Of a stretch of DNA of 64,000 nt, positions 15,628 to 24,404 are shown piece after piece (the stretch's first letter is position 1; every line of letters starts with the position of its first letter). The notes beneath the pieces were generated by a model. The model saw only the letters and a list, made by a program, of their open reading frames with translations, did not search any database and had not been told where the DNA came from. The DNA is from DASVFB01 sp963766345 (GTDB lineage Bacteria; Actinomycetota; Thermoleophilia; Gaiellales; Gaiellaceae): NCBI GenBank assembly GCA_963766345.1, contig CAVXZL010000008.1:496001-560000 (forward strand). The letters are read 5' to 3'. The translations under genes were made by a program, and so were the position numbers.

Positions 15628-17579
15628 CCCTGGGCGAGCGCGTAGCGGGCGGCGAGCCGCCGCTCCTCGCGCGGGTCGGGCCAGAGCGTGACGAGCGAGC
15701 CCAGCAGGAACACGAGCCCAGCGAGCCAGATCAGGTTCACAAGCGGCTTCACGAGCGCTTTGAAGTAGATCGCGCCGCCGGGTGTGATCTGGTCGGCGAT
15801 CACGTCGACGTCCTCGGCACGCAGCCAGTTCGTGTGGATCGCCATCTCGTTCGAGACCTGCTTCTCGGCGAAGTAGTTGTTCTTCCCCGGCTCAACGCGC
15901 GCGACGAGATCTCCGCCGCGGTAGACGTCGACGGCGGCACGAATGGCGAGATGGTTCGGGTCGCGCTGCTGCGACAGCGACCGGTACGCGAGCGTGTACC
16001 CGCCGACCTTCATCGACTGGCCGGGCGAGAGCTTCCGCTCCGCCGACGATCCGTACGCGCTCGAGCCGGCGATCCCGAGGGCCAGCAGCACGATGGCCGC
16101 GTGCACGATGTAGCCGCCGTAGCGGCGGCGGTTGCGCGACACGAGCCGCGTGAACGACCCCGTCGCGCGCGTGCCGCGCACGAACTCGAGCCCGATCGAC
16201 GCGAGAACGAAGGCGCTGAATGTGTACGCGACGAGGCCAGGCGTCGAGGAGCCCGCGCCGAACGCGACGAGAACGAGCCCGACCGCGACGGCGATCGCGG
16301 CGGGCCAGACGAACGTCCGTCCGACCGAGCGCAGCGAGGCGCGGCGCCACGCGATGAGCGGCCCGATCCCCATCAGAAGCAGGAGCGGCAACCCGAACGT
16401 CCGCAGGAAGAAGTCGTAGTACGGCCGCCCGATGGTGCGCGCCTCGCCCTGCACGAGCTCCGAGAGCATCGGGAACGCGACTCCCCAGAGGATCGTGAGG
16501 CAGAGGGCGACGAGCAGCAGGTTGTTGTAGAGGAACGCGGCCTCGCGCGAGACGAGCGACTCGAGCCGCGTCTTCGAGCGCAGCAGCGGGAGTCGCCAGA
16601 AAACGAGTGCCAGCGAGAACGCCGTCACGAAGCAGATGAAGCCGAGGAACCACGGCCCGAGCGGGCTCTCGGTGAACGAGTGGATCGAGTTCACAACGCC
16701 GGAGCGCGTGAGGAACGTGCCGAAGAGCGAGAGGCCGAACGCGAGGATCACGAGCAGCATGTTCCAGACCTTCAGCATCCCGCGCTTCTCCTGGATCATC
16801 ACCGAGTGCAGGAACGCCGTCGCCGCGAGCCACGGCATGAGCGCCGCGTTCTCCACGGGATCCCAGGCGTAGTAGCCGCCCCAACCGACCTCGACGTACG
16901 CCCAGTGCGAGCCGAGCAACTGCCCGACGCCGAGCGCCGTCCAGGCGACGAGCGTCCAGCGGCGCGTGGCGACGATCCACCGCTCGTCGGTGCGCCCGGC
17001 GAGCAGCGCGCCCATCCCGAACGCGAACGGCACGGTCAGTCCCACATAGCCCAGGTAGAGCAGCGGGGGGTGCGCGAGCATGTACGGGTTCTGCAGGCTC
17101 GGGTTGAGGCCCGCGCCCTGCAGGGGCGCGGTCTGCGTCCCGAACGGGCTCGAGACGGCGACGAGCATGAACGCGAAGAACGTCGACACGGCGCCGAGCA
17201 CGGGCACCGTCCACGCGATCAGGTCGGGCGCGCGGCGCCGGTTGAGGAACACGGCCGCCGCCGAATAGCCGCCGAGCACGAGCAGCCAGAGCAGCAGCGA
17301 CCCCTCCTGCCCGCCCCAGAATGCGGAGATCGAGTAGCCGGCCGGCAGCTCCGTCGACGTGTGCTGCGCGACGTACGAGAACGAGAAGTCGTGCCGGACG
17401 AGCGCCGACAGCAGCACCGCGGCTGCGACCGCCGTCGAGCCGAGCGCCGCGAGCAGCGCGTTGCCCGCGGAGTCGGCGAGGCGTCGCCTATGCGTGCGCG
17501 CGGCCCACGCGCCGGCGACCGTCGCGTAGACGGCGAGCCCGAGCGAGACGAAGAGTGCGGCACGACCGAGGTCGGCCAA
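15624..17579 (-). CDS. ccmF: cytochrome c haem lyase subunit CcmF
   Basis: 651 residues, about 15 membrane segments. The tryptophan-rich haem-handling loop is clear (VGWGGYYAWDPVENAALMPWL), as are the flanking FLTRSGVVNSIHSF and PGYSISAFWGGQEGSLLLWLLVL regions typical of CcmF/NrfE. TTG start 3 bp after the ccmE stop with AAGAAGG upstream. Ligates haem from CcmE to the CxxCH motif of apocytochrome c at the outer face of the membrane. Order ccmE-ccmF-ccmI-like is a compact maturation operon; ccmA-D and ccmH are not in this window. Confidence 0.95.
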   Translation of the reverse strand: MADLGRAALFVSLGLAVYATVAGAWAARTHRRRLADSAGNALLAALGSTAVAAAVLLSALVRHDFSFSYVAQHTSTELPAGYSISAFWGGQEGSLLLWLLVLGGYSAAAVFLNRRRAPDLIAWTVPVLGAVSTFFAFMLVAVSSPFGTQTAPLQGAGLNPSLQNPYMLAHPPLLYLGYVGLTVPFAFGMGALLAGRTDERWIVATRRWTLVAWTALGVGQLLGSHWAYVEVGWGGYYAWDPVENAALMPWLAATAFLHSVMIQEKRGMLKVWNMLLVILAFGLSLFGTFLTRSGVVNSIHSFTESPLGPWFLGFICFVTAFSLALVFWRLPLLRSKTRLESLVSREAAFLYNNLLLVALCLTILWGVAFPMLSELVQGEARTIGRPYYDFFLRTFGLPLLLLMGIGPLIAWRRASLRSVGRTFVWPAAIAVAVGLVLVAFGAGSSTPGLVAYTFSAFVLASIGLEFVRGTRATGSFTRLVSRNRRRYGGYIVHAAIVLLALGIAGSSAYGSSAERKLSPGQSMKVGGYTLAYRSLSQQRDPNHLAIRAAVDVYRGGDLVARVEPGKNNYFAEKQVSNEMAIHTNWLRAEDVDVIADQITPGGAIYFKALVKPLVNLIWLAGLVFLLGSLVTLWPDPREERRLAARYALAQG

Positions 17580-17582
17580 GCG

Positions 17583-17978
17583 CTACGCCTTCTTCGCGGG
17601 CGCGTACTTCGACGGGCACTTCGTGACGAGCGTCCCGGGAATCGCGTGCAGCGTCCGCCCGACGACGCGTCCCTCGATTACGACCTCGCGGCCGCTGCGG
17701 AAGAGATCCGGCACCGACCCGCGGTAGACGACGGGCACGCTGGCCGTCCCGTCGCGGTCGCGAAGGGTGAAGCGAAGCGCCTGCTCATGGCCGTCGCCGC
17801 TCGGCTTGCCGACGACCTTGCCGACGACCGAGATGCGGCCGTGGTGGCCCGGAAGCTGGCTCGGGCTGAGCGAGGGCGTACCCGTGCCGAACGCGGAGGT
17901 GTAGAGGAGGAAGATGGCGAGCGCGGCAGCGACCGACAGCGCGATCACGAGGCGCGCAGGGTTTCCGCGACGGGCCAC
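17583..17978 (-). CDS. ccmE: cytochrome c maturation haem chaperone CcmE, CxxxY variant
   Basis: 131 residues: N-terminal membrane anchor (LVIALSVAAALAIFLLYTSAF) then an OB-fold (ISVVGKVVGKPSG ... RFTLRDRDGTASVPVVYRGSVPDLFRSGREVVIEGRV). The haem-attachment site normally HxxxY reads KCPSKYA, i.e. CxxxY, the variant known from archaea and some other bacteria. A TAGACT box on the minus strand (17985-17990) lies 6 nt upstream of the GTG, without a Shine-Dalgarno, so the operon mRNA is probably leaderless. Confidence 0.93.
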   Translation of the reverse strand: MARRGNPARLVIALSVAAALAIFLLYTSAFGTGTPSLSPSQLPGHHGRISVVGKVVGKPSGDGHEQALRFTLRDRDGTASVPVVYRGSVPDLFRSGREVVIEGRVVGRTLHAIPGTLVTKCPSKYAPAKKA

Positions 17979-17984
17979 GCCGAA

Positions 17985-17994
17985 AGTCTACGGT
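17985..17994. promoter_or_regulatory. shared divergent -10 region, ccmE / APH-like kinase
   Basis: On the minus strand TAGACT (17990-17985) lies 6 nt before the ccmE GTG; on the plus strand TACGGT (17989-17994) lies 6 nt before the kinase GTG. The two boxes share bases 17989-17990, so the divergent promoters overlap and are probably mutually exclusive. Confidence 0.55.
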
Positions 17995-18000
17995 CAGCCC

Positions 18001-18897
18001 GTGCCGGTCTGGGACGCAGAGGTGACCGTCGACGAGGCGCTCGCGAGGCGGCTGCTCGAGGAGCAGTTCCCCGTCCTCGCTTCGCTGCCGATCGTCCTGC
18101 TCGGCTCGGGCTGGGACAACACCGTCTACACCGTCGGCGGCGAGTGGGTCTTCCGGTTCCCGCGGCGCGAGGTCGTGCTGCCGGGCTTCCGGCTCGAGAT
18201 CGAGTTCCTGCCGCAGCTCGCGCCACTCCTGCCGTCCGCGATCCCCGTCCCCGAGCGCATCGGCGAGCCCTCGGAGGCGTTCCCCTGGCCGTTCTTCGGC
18301 GCGCGGATGCTGCCGGGCGTCGAGCTCGCCGACGCGCCCGAGACCGACCGCGAGGCGCTCGCCGTCGAGCTCGCGCGGTTCCTGCGGACGCTCCATCGCG
18401 ACGACGCCGTGCAGGCCGTGGGGCGGCCGCTACCGGAGAACTGGACGCGGCGCGGCGACATGGAGGTCCGCGTCCCGTACGTCCTCGACAAGCTCGTCGA
18501 GCTCGAAGCGCTGTGGCAGGCGCCGCAGCATGTGCGGGCGCTGGTCGAAGGCGCGCGCTCGCTCCCGCCGCCCGAGCCGAAGGCCGTCTGCCACGGCGAC
18601 CTGCACTTTCGCCACGTCCTCGTCGAGAACGGACGGATGAGCGGCGTCATCGACTGGATCGACCTCTGTCGCGGCGAGCCTGCCCTCGACCTCCAGGTCG
18701 TGTGGAGCGTGCTGCCGCCGGAAGCGCGGCCGGCGTTCCTCGCCGAGTACGGCGACGTCGACGAGGAGACGCTGCTCCGCGCGCGCGTCGTCGCGATTCA
18801 CCTGGGCGCGGCGCTGCTCGACTACGGCCACCAGGAGCGGCTGCCCGCGCTCGAGCGCGAAGCCCTCGCCGCCCTCGACCGGGCCGCTAGTCCCTGA
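18001..18897 (+). CDS. aminoglycoside phosphotransferase (APH)-family kinase
   Basis: 298 residues from GTG at 18001. N-lobe with GSGWDNTVYTVGGEWVFRFPRR; catalytic loop AVCHGDLHFRHVLVENG and metal-binding VIDWIDLCRGEPALDL. The catalytic loop has His where most APH-family members have Asn (HGDLHxxNV), a noteworthy substitution. Substrate unknown; the family includes aminoglycoside, homoserine, macrolide and sugar kinases, and no resistance context is visible. Divergent from ccmE; probable leaderless mRNA. Confidence 0.85.
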   Translation: MPVWDAEVTVDEALARRLLEEQFPVLASLPIVLLGSGWDNTVYTVGGEWVFRFPRREVVLPGFRLEIEFLPQLAPLLPSAIPVPERIGEPSEAFPWPFFGARMLPGVELADAPETDREALAVELARFLRTLHRDDAVQAVGRPLPENWTRRGDMEVRVPYVLDKLVELEALWQAPQHVRALVEGARSLPPPEPKAVCHGDLHFRHVLVENGRMSGVIDWIDLCRGEPALDLQVVWSVLPPEARPAFLAEYGDVDEETLLRARVVAIHLGAALLDYGHQERLPALEREALAALDRAASP

Positions 18898-19126
18898 CCG
18901 GCTGCTGCCGGCGCGCGGGTACGCGGTACCCGTGGTCGACGCAGAGCGAGCCCCGGGCGTCCTCGGTCAGGGCGTCGCAGTAGCCCTTCCCGTAGGCCGC
19001 GCGCATGAACGCGGCGACGACGTCGAGATTCCACTCGTCGATGTCGGCGGCCTCGCGCCAGAGGTCGGCAAGGCGGAGATCGATGTCGAGCTCGAGGAGC
19101 TCGATGCGGCTGGGCCTCTTGCTCAT
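18887..19126 (-). CDS. small hypothetical protein
   Basis: 79 residues starting MSKRPSRIELLELDIDLRLADLWREA; ends in a basic tail. I prefer the ATG at 19126 over the in-frame start at 19159 because a TACATT box (minus strand, 19139-19134) lies 7 nt before it. Helical, with two Cys (GYCDAL, LCVDHG). Overlaps the end of the convergent APH-like gene by 11 bp. No family recognised. Confidence 0.65.
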   Translation of the reverse strand: MSKRPSRIELLELDIDLRLADLWREAADIDEWNLDVVAAFMRAAYGKGYCDALTEDARGSLCVDHGYRVPARRQQPVRD

Positions 19127-19179
19127 GAGCCTGAATGTAGAAACGCGATCGGACGGCATCCGCGGCTAGCCTCCGGCGC

Positions 19180-19992
19180 GTGGGCGAGATCAGTTTCGGG
19201 CCGGCGCGCGTCCCGTCGCAGGAGTCACCGGAGGCGGCCGTCGCGGCGCTGCAGGAGCGCGGCTACACCGCATGCGAGATCGATTTCGAAGGTCGCTTCT
19301 GGATGGACTACGACTTCGCTGCGCGCTTCGGCGAGCTCGCGCGCGACGCGGGGATCGTGCTCTCTGTGCACGCGCCGATCGCCGGGTTCATGGGTCACGC
19401 CGAGCGCGGCAAGAAGCTCAACATGGCCGTCGGCATGCTCGACCATTCCGCCGGCATCGCGAAGGCTGCGGGCGCGGAGGTCGTCGTCTTCCACCCGGGC
19501 TTCCTGCTCGGGCGTACGCGCGAGGAGGCGATCGACTCGGTCGTCGAGCAACTGGGCGAGCTGCGCGCGCGGCTCGAGAAGAAGGACCGCGCGGTGCCGT
19601 TCGGCATCGAGGTGATGGGTCGCGTGCGCGAGCTCGGCTCTGCCGATGACGTGATCGACATCTCACGCCGCTGCGGCTGGGTGCGGCCGGTGCTCGACTT
19701 CGCGCACATGCACGCGACCTCGGACGGCGCCTTCACCTCCGCCGAGCCGTTTGCCGAGGCGCTCGCGAAGGCAGACGCCGTGCTCGAGTCGGGCGCACCG
19801 TTCCACATCCATTTCTCGGACATCCAGTTCGCGAACCGCAACGAGACGAAGCACCTGCGCTACGGCGAGGGCACGCTGCGCGCGGAGCCGCTGCGTGACG
19901 CACTGGCGCTGTTCGATCGTCCTGCGACGGTGATTTCGGAATCACCCGACGAGGACTCGTCGCAAACGATTCGCGCAATCCTCGGTGCATGA
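19180..19992 (+). CDS. endonuclease IV-like TIM-barrel protein
   Basis: 270 residues from GTG. Zinc-dependent AP-endonuclease/sugar-isomerase superfamily features: VLSVHAPIAGFMGH, VVVFHPGFLLGR, FGIEVMGRV, VRPVLDFAHMHA, FHIHFSDIQF and ISESP, supplying the expected His/Glu/Asp ligands of a trinuclear zinc site. The length is close to endonuclease IV (Nfo), so DNA abasic-site repair is plausible. A TAGCCT box 7 nt upstream (19167-19172) without a Shine-Dalgarno suggests a leaderless transcript. Confidence 0.85.
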   Translation: MGEISFGPARVPSQESPEAAVAALQERGYTACEIDFEGRFWMDYDFAARFGELARDAGIVLSVHAPIAGFMGHAERGKKLNMAVGMLDHSAGIAKAAGAEVVVFHPGFLLGRTREEAIDSVVEQLGELRARLEKKDRAVPFGIEVMGRVRELGSADDVIDISRRCGWVRPVLDFAHMHATSDGAFTSAEPFAEALAKADAVLESGAPFHIHFSDIQFANRNETKHLRYGEGTLRAEPLRDALALFDRPATVISESPDEDSSQTIRAILGA

Positions 19993-20071
19993 CAGCGGCG
20001 TATGTCTAAAGAATGGCGCCGAGCTTCGGCTTGCTGCGCGAGCGTTTAGCCCGCCGAAACCCTAGACCCTC

Positions 20072-20260
20072 CTAGTAACGCGGCTTCTTCGAGTCGTCCT
20101 CAAAACTGTCGTACATTCGCGCGGCTGGCTCCCCGATGTGAAGCGTGCCGTGCTCGTCTTGCAGACGCCGAAACTCATCCTGCTCGTCGGCAGAGAGCGT
20201 GCCTGACCGCGCCGCTCGCCGCAGCCTCCAGAGCCGAAACCGCTCGCGGACGCGCGACAC
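20072..20260 (-). CDS. small hypothetical protein, very basic N-terminus
   Basis: 62 residues: an Arg-rich start (SRVRERFRLWRLRRAARSG) and an acidic C-terminal half. The GTG lies exactly 6 nt after TATGAT on the minus strand (20272-20267), a near-consensus -10, which supports a real leaderless transcript despite the small size. No homologue recognised. Confidence 0.45.
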   Translation of the reverse strand: MSRVRERFRLWRLRRAARSGTLSADEQDEFRRLQDEHGTLHIGEPAARMYDSFEDDSKKPRY

Positions 20261-20296
20261 GTACGGATCATACGACGCACGAGTGGCGCTTGGCGC

Positions 20297-21412
20297 CTAG
20301 CGCTTGAGGACGGTCACGCAGAGCGAGCCGTGCGCCGGACTGACGGGCGCGCCCGTCGTCATGTCGAGCACCGCGCTCAGCTTCGTTCCGGCGCACAGGT
20401 AGCCGTAGCGACCCGCGATCTGCAGGTCCTCTCCCGTCGCCAGCGCGAAGCGGTAGCGCTGCGTGCCGTCGACCGAGTAGCCGGCGAAGTTCGGCCAGCT
20501 CGAGCCGACGAGGACGCCGCCGGTGACGCTGACGCTCTCCGAGCGCTGGTCGATGACACGCGTGCTCCAGTCGCGCGTGTCGACGATCTTCAGGCTCGCC
20601 GTGGAGGGGCCGTCGCGTCCGGCGACGGCGAGCAGCCCGTTGCCCAGCCAGCGGGCGCTGCGCTGGAGGCCGGGGATCGGCTTCGCGGTGTAACGCGAGG
20701 TTCCGTTGTGGTACTCGACCGCGAGCGAGCGCAGGTCGACCGTCGCGATCGTGTCGTCGGTACCGACGACGAACGCCCGCTGGGCTACGGGGTCGACCGC
20801 GAAACCCGCCGTGCGGAAATCGAACGTGTCGCCGTTTCGCCGAAAGCCGATCGACACGCGGTCGAGCGTTGCCGCATGTACGCCTCCGTCGGGGTCGATC
20901 ATGGCGACCTTCGCCGCCGCGAATCCGTTCGCAGCCGGAGCGAGCAGCAGGGAGACGCCGAGCGGGTTGACGATCGTAGCTCCTGCGACCTCGCCCGGAA
21001 GCTTCGCGCGGCCCAGAACATGAAGCCCCTGCGGATCGACGACGACAACCGTCGAGCCCGCCGTAACGAGAATCGTGCCTCTCGGCAACCAGGTCACGCT
21101 GCTCGGCGGATCCTTCACGCGCAGCGGGACGACGCCGAGCGTTCGCATCCGCTTGACGTCGATGATCCGGATGTCTCCGGCGCGTCCGGCGACCGCCACG
21201 CGCAGGCCGCCGGGCGAGACGGCCCACGGCCCCTCGTGACCGACGAGCGGCACGGTCTTGCCGGGCAGGCGTGTCAGCGTGGCCGGGTCGTACCAGCCGA
21301 GCCGCATGCCGAGGACGGTCGTGTCGATGCCGAGGACACGCCCGCCCGCAGCGCCGGTCGACGCCGGGAGTGCCAGCGTGACTGCGACCGCAAGCGCGGC
21401 GGCCAGCTTCAT
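20297..21412 (-). CDS. alternative internal start: secreted beta-propeller-like protein
   Basis: 371 residues if translation begins at the internal ATG (21412). Reasons: perfect GAAGGAGG spaced 4-5 nt from the ATG; signal peptide with hydrophobic core and Ala-x-Ala cleavage region; following sequence has repeated GxxLAVAG/VVVVDP/VDLRSLAV units like WD40/NHL-type blades. It lies entirely inside the longer reading frame above. I think independent translation of this segment is more likely than export of a 145-kDa fusion. Confidence 0.55.
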   Translation of the reverse strand: MKLAAALAVAVTLALPASTGAAGGRVLGIDTTVLGMRLGWYDPATLTRLPGKTVPLVGHEGPWAVSPGGLRVAVAGRAGDIRIIDVKRMRTLGVVPLRVKDPPSSVTWLPRGTILVTAGSTVVVVDPQGLHVLGRAKLPGEVAGATIVNPLGVSLLLAPAANGFAAAKVAMIDPDGGVHAATLDRVSIGFRRNGDTFDFRTAGFAVDPVAQRAFVVGTDDTIATVDLRSLAVEYHNGTSRYTAKPIPGLQRSARWLGNGLLAVAGRDGPSTASLKIVDTRDWSTRVIDQRSESVSVTGGVLVGSSWPNFAGYSVDGTQRYRFALATGEDLQIAGRYGYLCAGTKLSAVLDMTTGAPVSPAHGSLCVTVLKR

Positions 21413-24349
21413 GCAGCCTCCTTCGGCCTGGATTATGCCGCGATACTCGGCGCGAGCGCGTGCGCGCGCTCTTCCTGCTGCGCGCGCCTCGTCGTTCCGG
21501 CCGCGGTCCCGCAGGAACTTCGTCAGCTGCTCGAGCGCCTGAAGCTCGGCGTAGCGCATGCCGTTGCCCGCGAACGCCTCGACGGAGTCCGTGAGCAACT
21601 GCTCGGCTTCGGCGTCGCGTCCCTGCGCGGCGCGCACGACGCCGAGCGCCATGCGCGTCGTCCAGAGCGACAGCTGATCCTCGGGGCCGACGGACTCGAT
21701 CGCCTGCAGCGCGAGCCGCTCCGCCTCGTCGACCTTGCCGCGCGACACGAGAATCTGCGCGAGGAAGCGCTGCGCCTCGCAGAGGTGCCCGCGGTCGCCG
21801 ACGTGCTTGAGCGTCCGCACCGACTCGCGCAGGATCGCCTCCGACTCGTCGGCGCGCCCGCTCGCGCCGAGCAGCCGGCCGAGGTACATCTGCGCCGAGC
21901 CGACGCCCGTGACGTTGCCGATGTCGGAGTAGAGCTGGATCAGCTCGCGATAGCAGCGCTCGGCCTCGTCCCAGCGGCCCTGGATCTCGCTCAGCCAAGC
22001 CTGCGTCCCGAGAGCAGCCGCACGGGCGCGGACGCTGCCGCTCTCCTGCGCCAGCTCCGTCGCCTGGCAGGTGAGGGTCTCCGCCTCTTCGACGTCGAGC
22101 GTGATGATCGCGTTCTGCGCGACGGCCTGGATCACGATCGCCTCGAGATCCTTGCGTCCCGCCTCGCGGACGAACTCGAGCGCCTCGCGGCCGATTCGCT
22201 CGACCTCCGCGAGGTCGCCGCGCCACGAGGCGATCATGTTCGCGGCGGAGTAGACGTCGAAGCGCGCGTCGACGTCGTCGTCGTCGCTCAGCACCTCGCC
22301 CGCCTTCTCGATCAGCCGCTGCGCCTCGTCGGCGTCGGCGCGCTGGTACAGCGCCATCTCGCCGAGCGCGGTGAGAGCGCGGCCCTGGAGGCGGTGTTCG
22401 CCGGCTGCCTCCGCGTCGGCGGCGACGCTATCCATCTCCTCGGAGACGGTCTGCATGTCGAGCAGCCGCCAGGCAGCGTGCGCCGCGAGATACCTGCGCC
22501 GCAGGTTCTGCTCCAGCTCGGCGGAGCGGAGGAGCAGCGAGCGTGCGGTGCGGAACGCCTCGCGGGTGAGTGCGCGCCGGCCGGCTCCCTCGAGCGCGGT
22601 CGCAGCCGCGATCCGCAACTCGTCGGGCGCCCGGCCCTCGAGCTCCTCACGGAGCAGCACTGCGCGGTCGAGATGGTGCGCGCGGATCTCCATCAGCTCG
22701 TCGCCGGTGCGATCGTGGAGCCAGCGCGCGAAGGCTTCGTGGAGCTGCGCCCGCGTCGCCTTGCTCAGGCCTCCGTATGCGACCTCGGCGATGAGGACGT
22801 GCTTGAAGCGGAACGCACGCTCACCGGCGATCGTCGAGCGTTCCTCGAACACGACGAGGTCGCGCGCGACGAGTGCATCGAGCGACGCGGCGACGTCGAG
22901 CTCCGGAGCGAGTGCCTCGACGGCGCCCTGCCAGAACACGCGGCCGATCACCGACGCGCGCTGCAGCAGCTGCTTCTGGGCCGGCGGCAACGCGTCGATC
23001 CGCGCGGCGATGAGCGCCTGGATCGTGTCCGGGATGTTGTTGCCCATCCCCTCGTGCTCGGCGAGCATCCGCAGCGTCTCCTCGAGGAAGAGCGGGTTGC
23101 CCTCGGCCTTGTCGAGCACGAGCGCCCGCTGATCGGGAGGCAGGCTGCCGTGGAGGCCGTCCGCGAGCTCCTCGCTCTCCTCCGGCGTGAGCGGTGCCAG
23201 CTCGATCGCCGCCGAGCGCAAATTGCCTCCCCCCCACGACGGCCGCAGCTCGAGCAGCTCGGGCCTCGTGACGCAGACGATGAGGAGCGGCGAATCGCGC
23301 ACGGCGCGTGCGATGTGCTCGATCACGTGCAGCAGCGGCTCCTCGGCCCAGTGGATGTCCTCGAACACGAGCACGAGCGGCTGCATGCTCGCGAACTCCT
23401 CGGCCCACGCCCGTGCCGCCCAGAGGAGCTCCTCGCGCCTGTGCTCGCGCTCGCTCGCGCCGATCAGCCCGGCCGCCGCCGCGAGCAGGTCCGCGATCGC
23501 GTCGCTCTCGCAGCACGCGCGCAGCTTCTCGAACGCGTCGCCGATCGGGTCGTCGTCGGCGATGCCCGCAGACGCCTTGACCATCTCGGCGAGCGCCCAG
23601 TACGTGACGCCCTCGCCGAACGGCAGGGAGCGTCCGCGGAGGATCGTCGCGCGCTCGACGCTCTCGACGAACTCGTAGACGAGGCGGCTCTTCCCGATGC
23701 CGGGCTCGCCGAAGACGGTGACCAGGTGCGCACGGCGGTCGCGCACCGCACGCGCAAACGCGTTCTGCAGGACTTGCAGCTCGATCTCACGTCCGACGAA
23801 CGGGGCCGCGGCAAGCGAACGTTGCGTCTGCGACGCGACGTCGAGGAGCTTCCAGCTGCGAAGCGGCTCGATGCTGCCGCCGACCGGCACGGGATCCGCG
23901 GGCTCGGCGACGACAACGCCGTTCGCGAGGCGCAGCACGCCCGGCCCGATCAGGATCGTCCCCTCGGGAGCGGATTGCTGGAGCCGTGCGGCGAGGTTGA
24001 CGGCCTCGCCGGTCGCGAACGTCGAGTCGGCGTCCTCGACCACGACCTCGCCCGCCTCGACGCCGATCCTCACGCGGAGGCCCATCTGCTCGACGGCGGG
24101 CACGATCTGGAGCGCGGCGCGAAGGGCGCGCTCCGCGTCGTCCTCGTGCGCCAGCGGGACGCCGAACGCGGCCATGACCGCGTCGCCCGCGAACTTCTCG
24201 ACGGTGCCGCCGTGCGCGACGATGCAGCGCGAGACGTTGTCGAAGTAGTTGTTGACGCGCTGCCGGACGACCTCGGGATCGGTGCCGGAAACCAGCCCTG
24301 TGGAGTCGACGAGATCGACGAACAGGACGGTCGCCAGCTTCCGTTCCAT
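20297..24349 (-). CDS. adenylate/guanylate cyclase-AAA-TPR regulator, fused in frame to a secreted propeller-like protein
   Basis: 1350 codons with no internal stop. Residues 1-165: class III nucleotide cyclase domain (ATVLFVDLVDSTGLVSG, VEKFAGDAVMAAFGVP, RVRIGVEAGEV). Residues about 185-480: STAND-type ATPase with Walker A GEPGIGKSR and LVLVFEDIHWAEE. Residues about 500-960: helical TPR repeats. At residue 980 a new Met begins a textbook signal peptide (KLAAALAVAVTLALPASTGA) preceded by GAAGGAGG; the final 371 residues look like a secreted beta-propeller. So two ancestral genes are continuous in one frame. The upstream start (ATG 24349) lies 6 nt after TAGACT. Whether a single polypeptide is made is unclear. 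Confidence 0.8.
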   Translation of the reverse strand: MERKLATVLFVDLVDSTGLVSGTDPEVVRQRVNNYFDNVSRCIVAHGGTVEKFAGDAVMAAFGVPLAHEDDAERALRAALQIVPAVEQMGLRVRIGVEAGEVVVEDADSTFATGEAVNLAARLQQSAPEGTILIGPGVLRLANGVVVAEPADPVPVGGSIEPLRSWKLLDVASQTQRSLAAAPFVGREIELQVLQNAFARAVRDRRAHLVTVFGEPGIGKSRLVYEFVESVERATILRGRSLPFGEGVTYWALAEMVKASAGIADDDPIGDAFEKLRACCESDAIADLLAAAAGLIGASEREHRREELLWAARAWAEEFASMQPLVLVFEDIHWAEEPLLHVIEHIARAVRDSPLLIVCVTRPELLELRPSWGGGNLRSAAIELAPLTPEESEELADGLHGSLPPDQRALVLDKAEGNPLFLEETLRMLAEHEGMGNNIPDTIQALIAARIDALPPAQKQLLQRASVIGRVFWQGAVEALAPELDVAASLDALVARDLVVFEERSTIAGERAFRFKHVLIAEVAYGGLSKATRAQLHEAFARWLHDRTGDELMEIRAHHLDRAVLLREELEGRAPDELRIAAATALEGAGRRALTREAFRTARSLLLRSAELEQNLRRRYLAAHAAWRLLDMQTVSEEMDSVAADAEAAGEHRLQGRALTALGEMALYQRADADEAQRLIEKAGEVLSDDDDVDARFDVYSAANMIASWRGDLAEVERIGREALEFVREAGRKDLEAIVIQAVAQNAIITLDVEEAETLTCQATELAQESGSVRARAAALGTQAWLSEIQGRWDEAERCYRELIQLYSDIGNVTGVGSAQMYLGRLLGASGRADESEAILRESVRTLKHVGDRGHLCEAQRFLAQILVSRGKVDEAERLALQAIESVGPEDQLSLWTTRMALGVVRAAQGRDAEAEQLLTDSVEAFAGNGMRYAELQALEQLTKFLRDRGRNDEARAAGRARARARAEYRGIIQAEGGCMKLAAALAVAVTLALPASTGAAGGRVLGIDTTVLGMRLGWYDPATLTRLPGKTVPLVGHEGPWAVSPGGLRVAVAGRAGDIRIIDVKRMRTLGVVPLRVKDPPSSVTWLPRGTILVTAGSTVVVVDPQGLHVLGRAKLPGEVAGATIVNPLGVSLLLAPAANGFAAAKVAMIDPDGGVHAATLDRVSIGFRRNGDTFDFRTAGFAVDPVAQRAFVVGTDDTIATVDLRSLAVEYHNGTSRYTAKPIPGLQRSARWLGNGLLAVAGRDGPSTASLKIVDTRDWSTRVIDQRSESVSVTGGVLVGSSWPNFAGYSVDGTQRYRFALATGEDLQIAGRYGYLCAGTKLSAVLDMTTGAPVSPAHGSLCVTVLKR

Positions 24350-24404
24350 ACGTCAAGTCTAGGCAGCGGCGAGGAGGCTACGGCGGTGCCGTAGCATCCC
24401 GGCG

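Noticed and set aside
20330..24394. A 1354-codon plus-strand frame opposite the cyclase
   Set aside because: Composition is the antisense of a recognised domain protein and shows no motifs.
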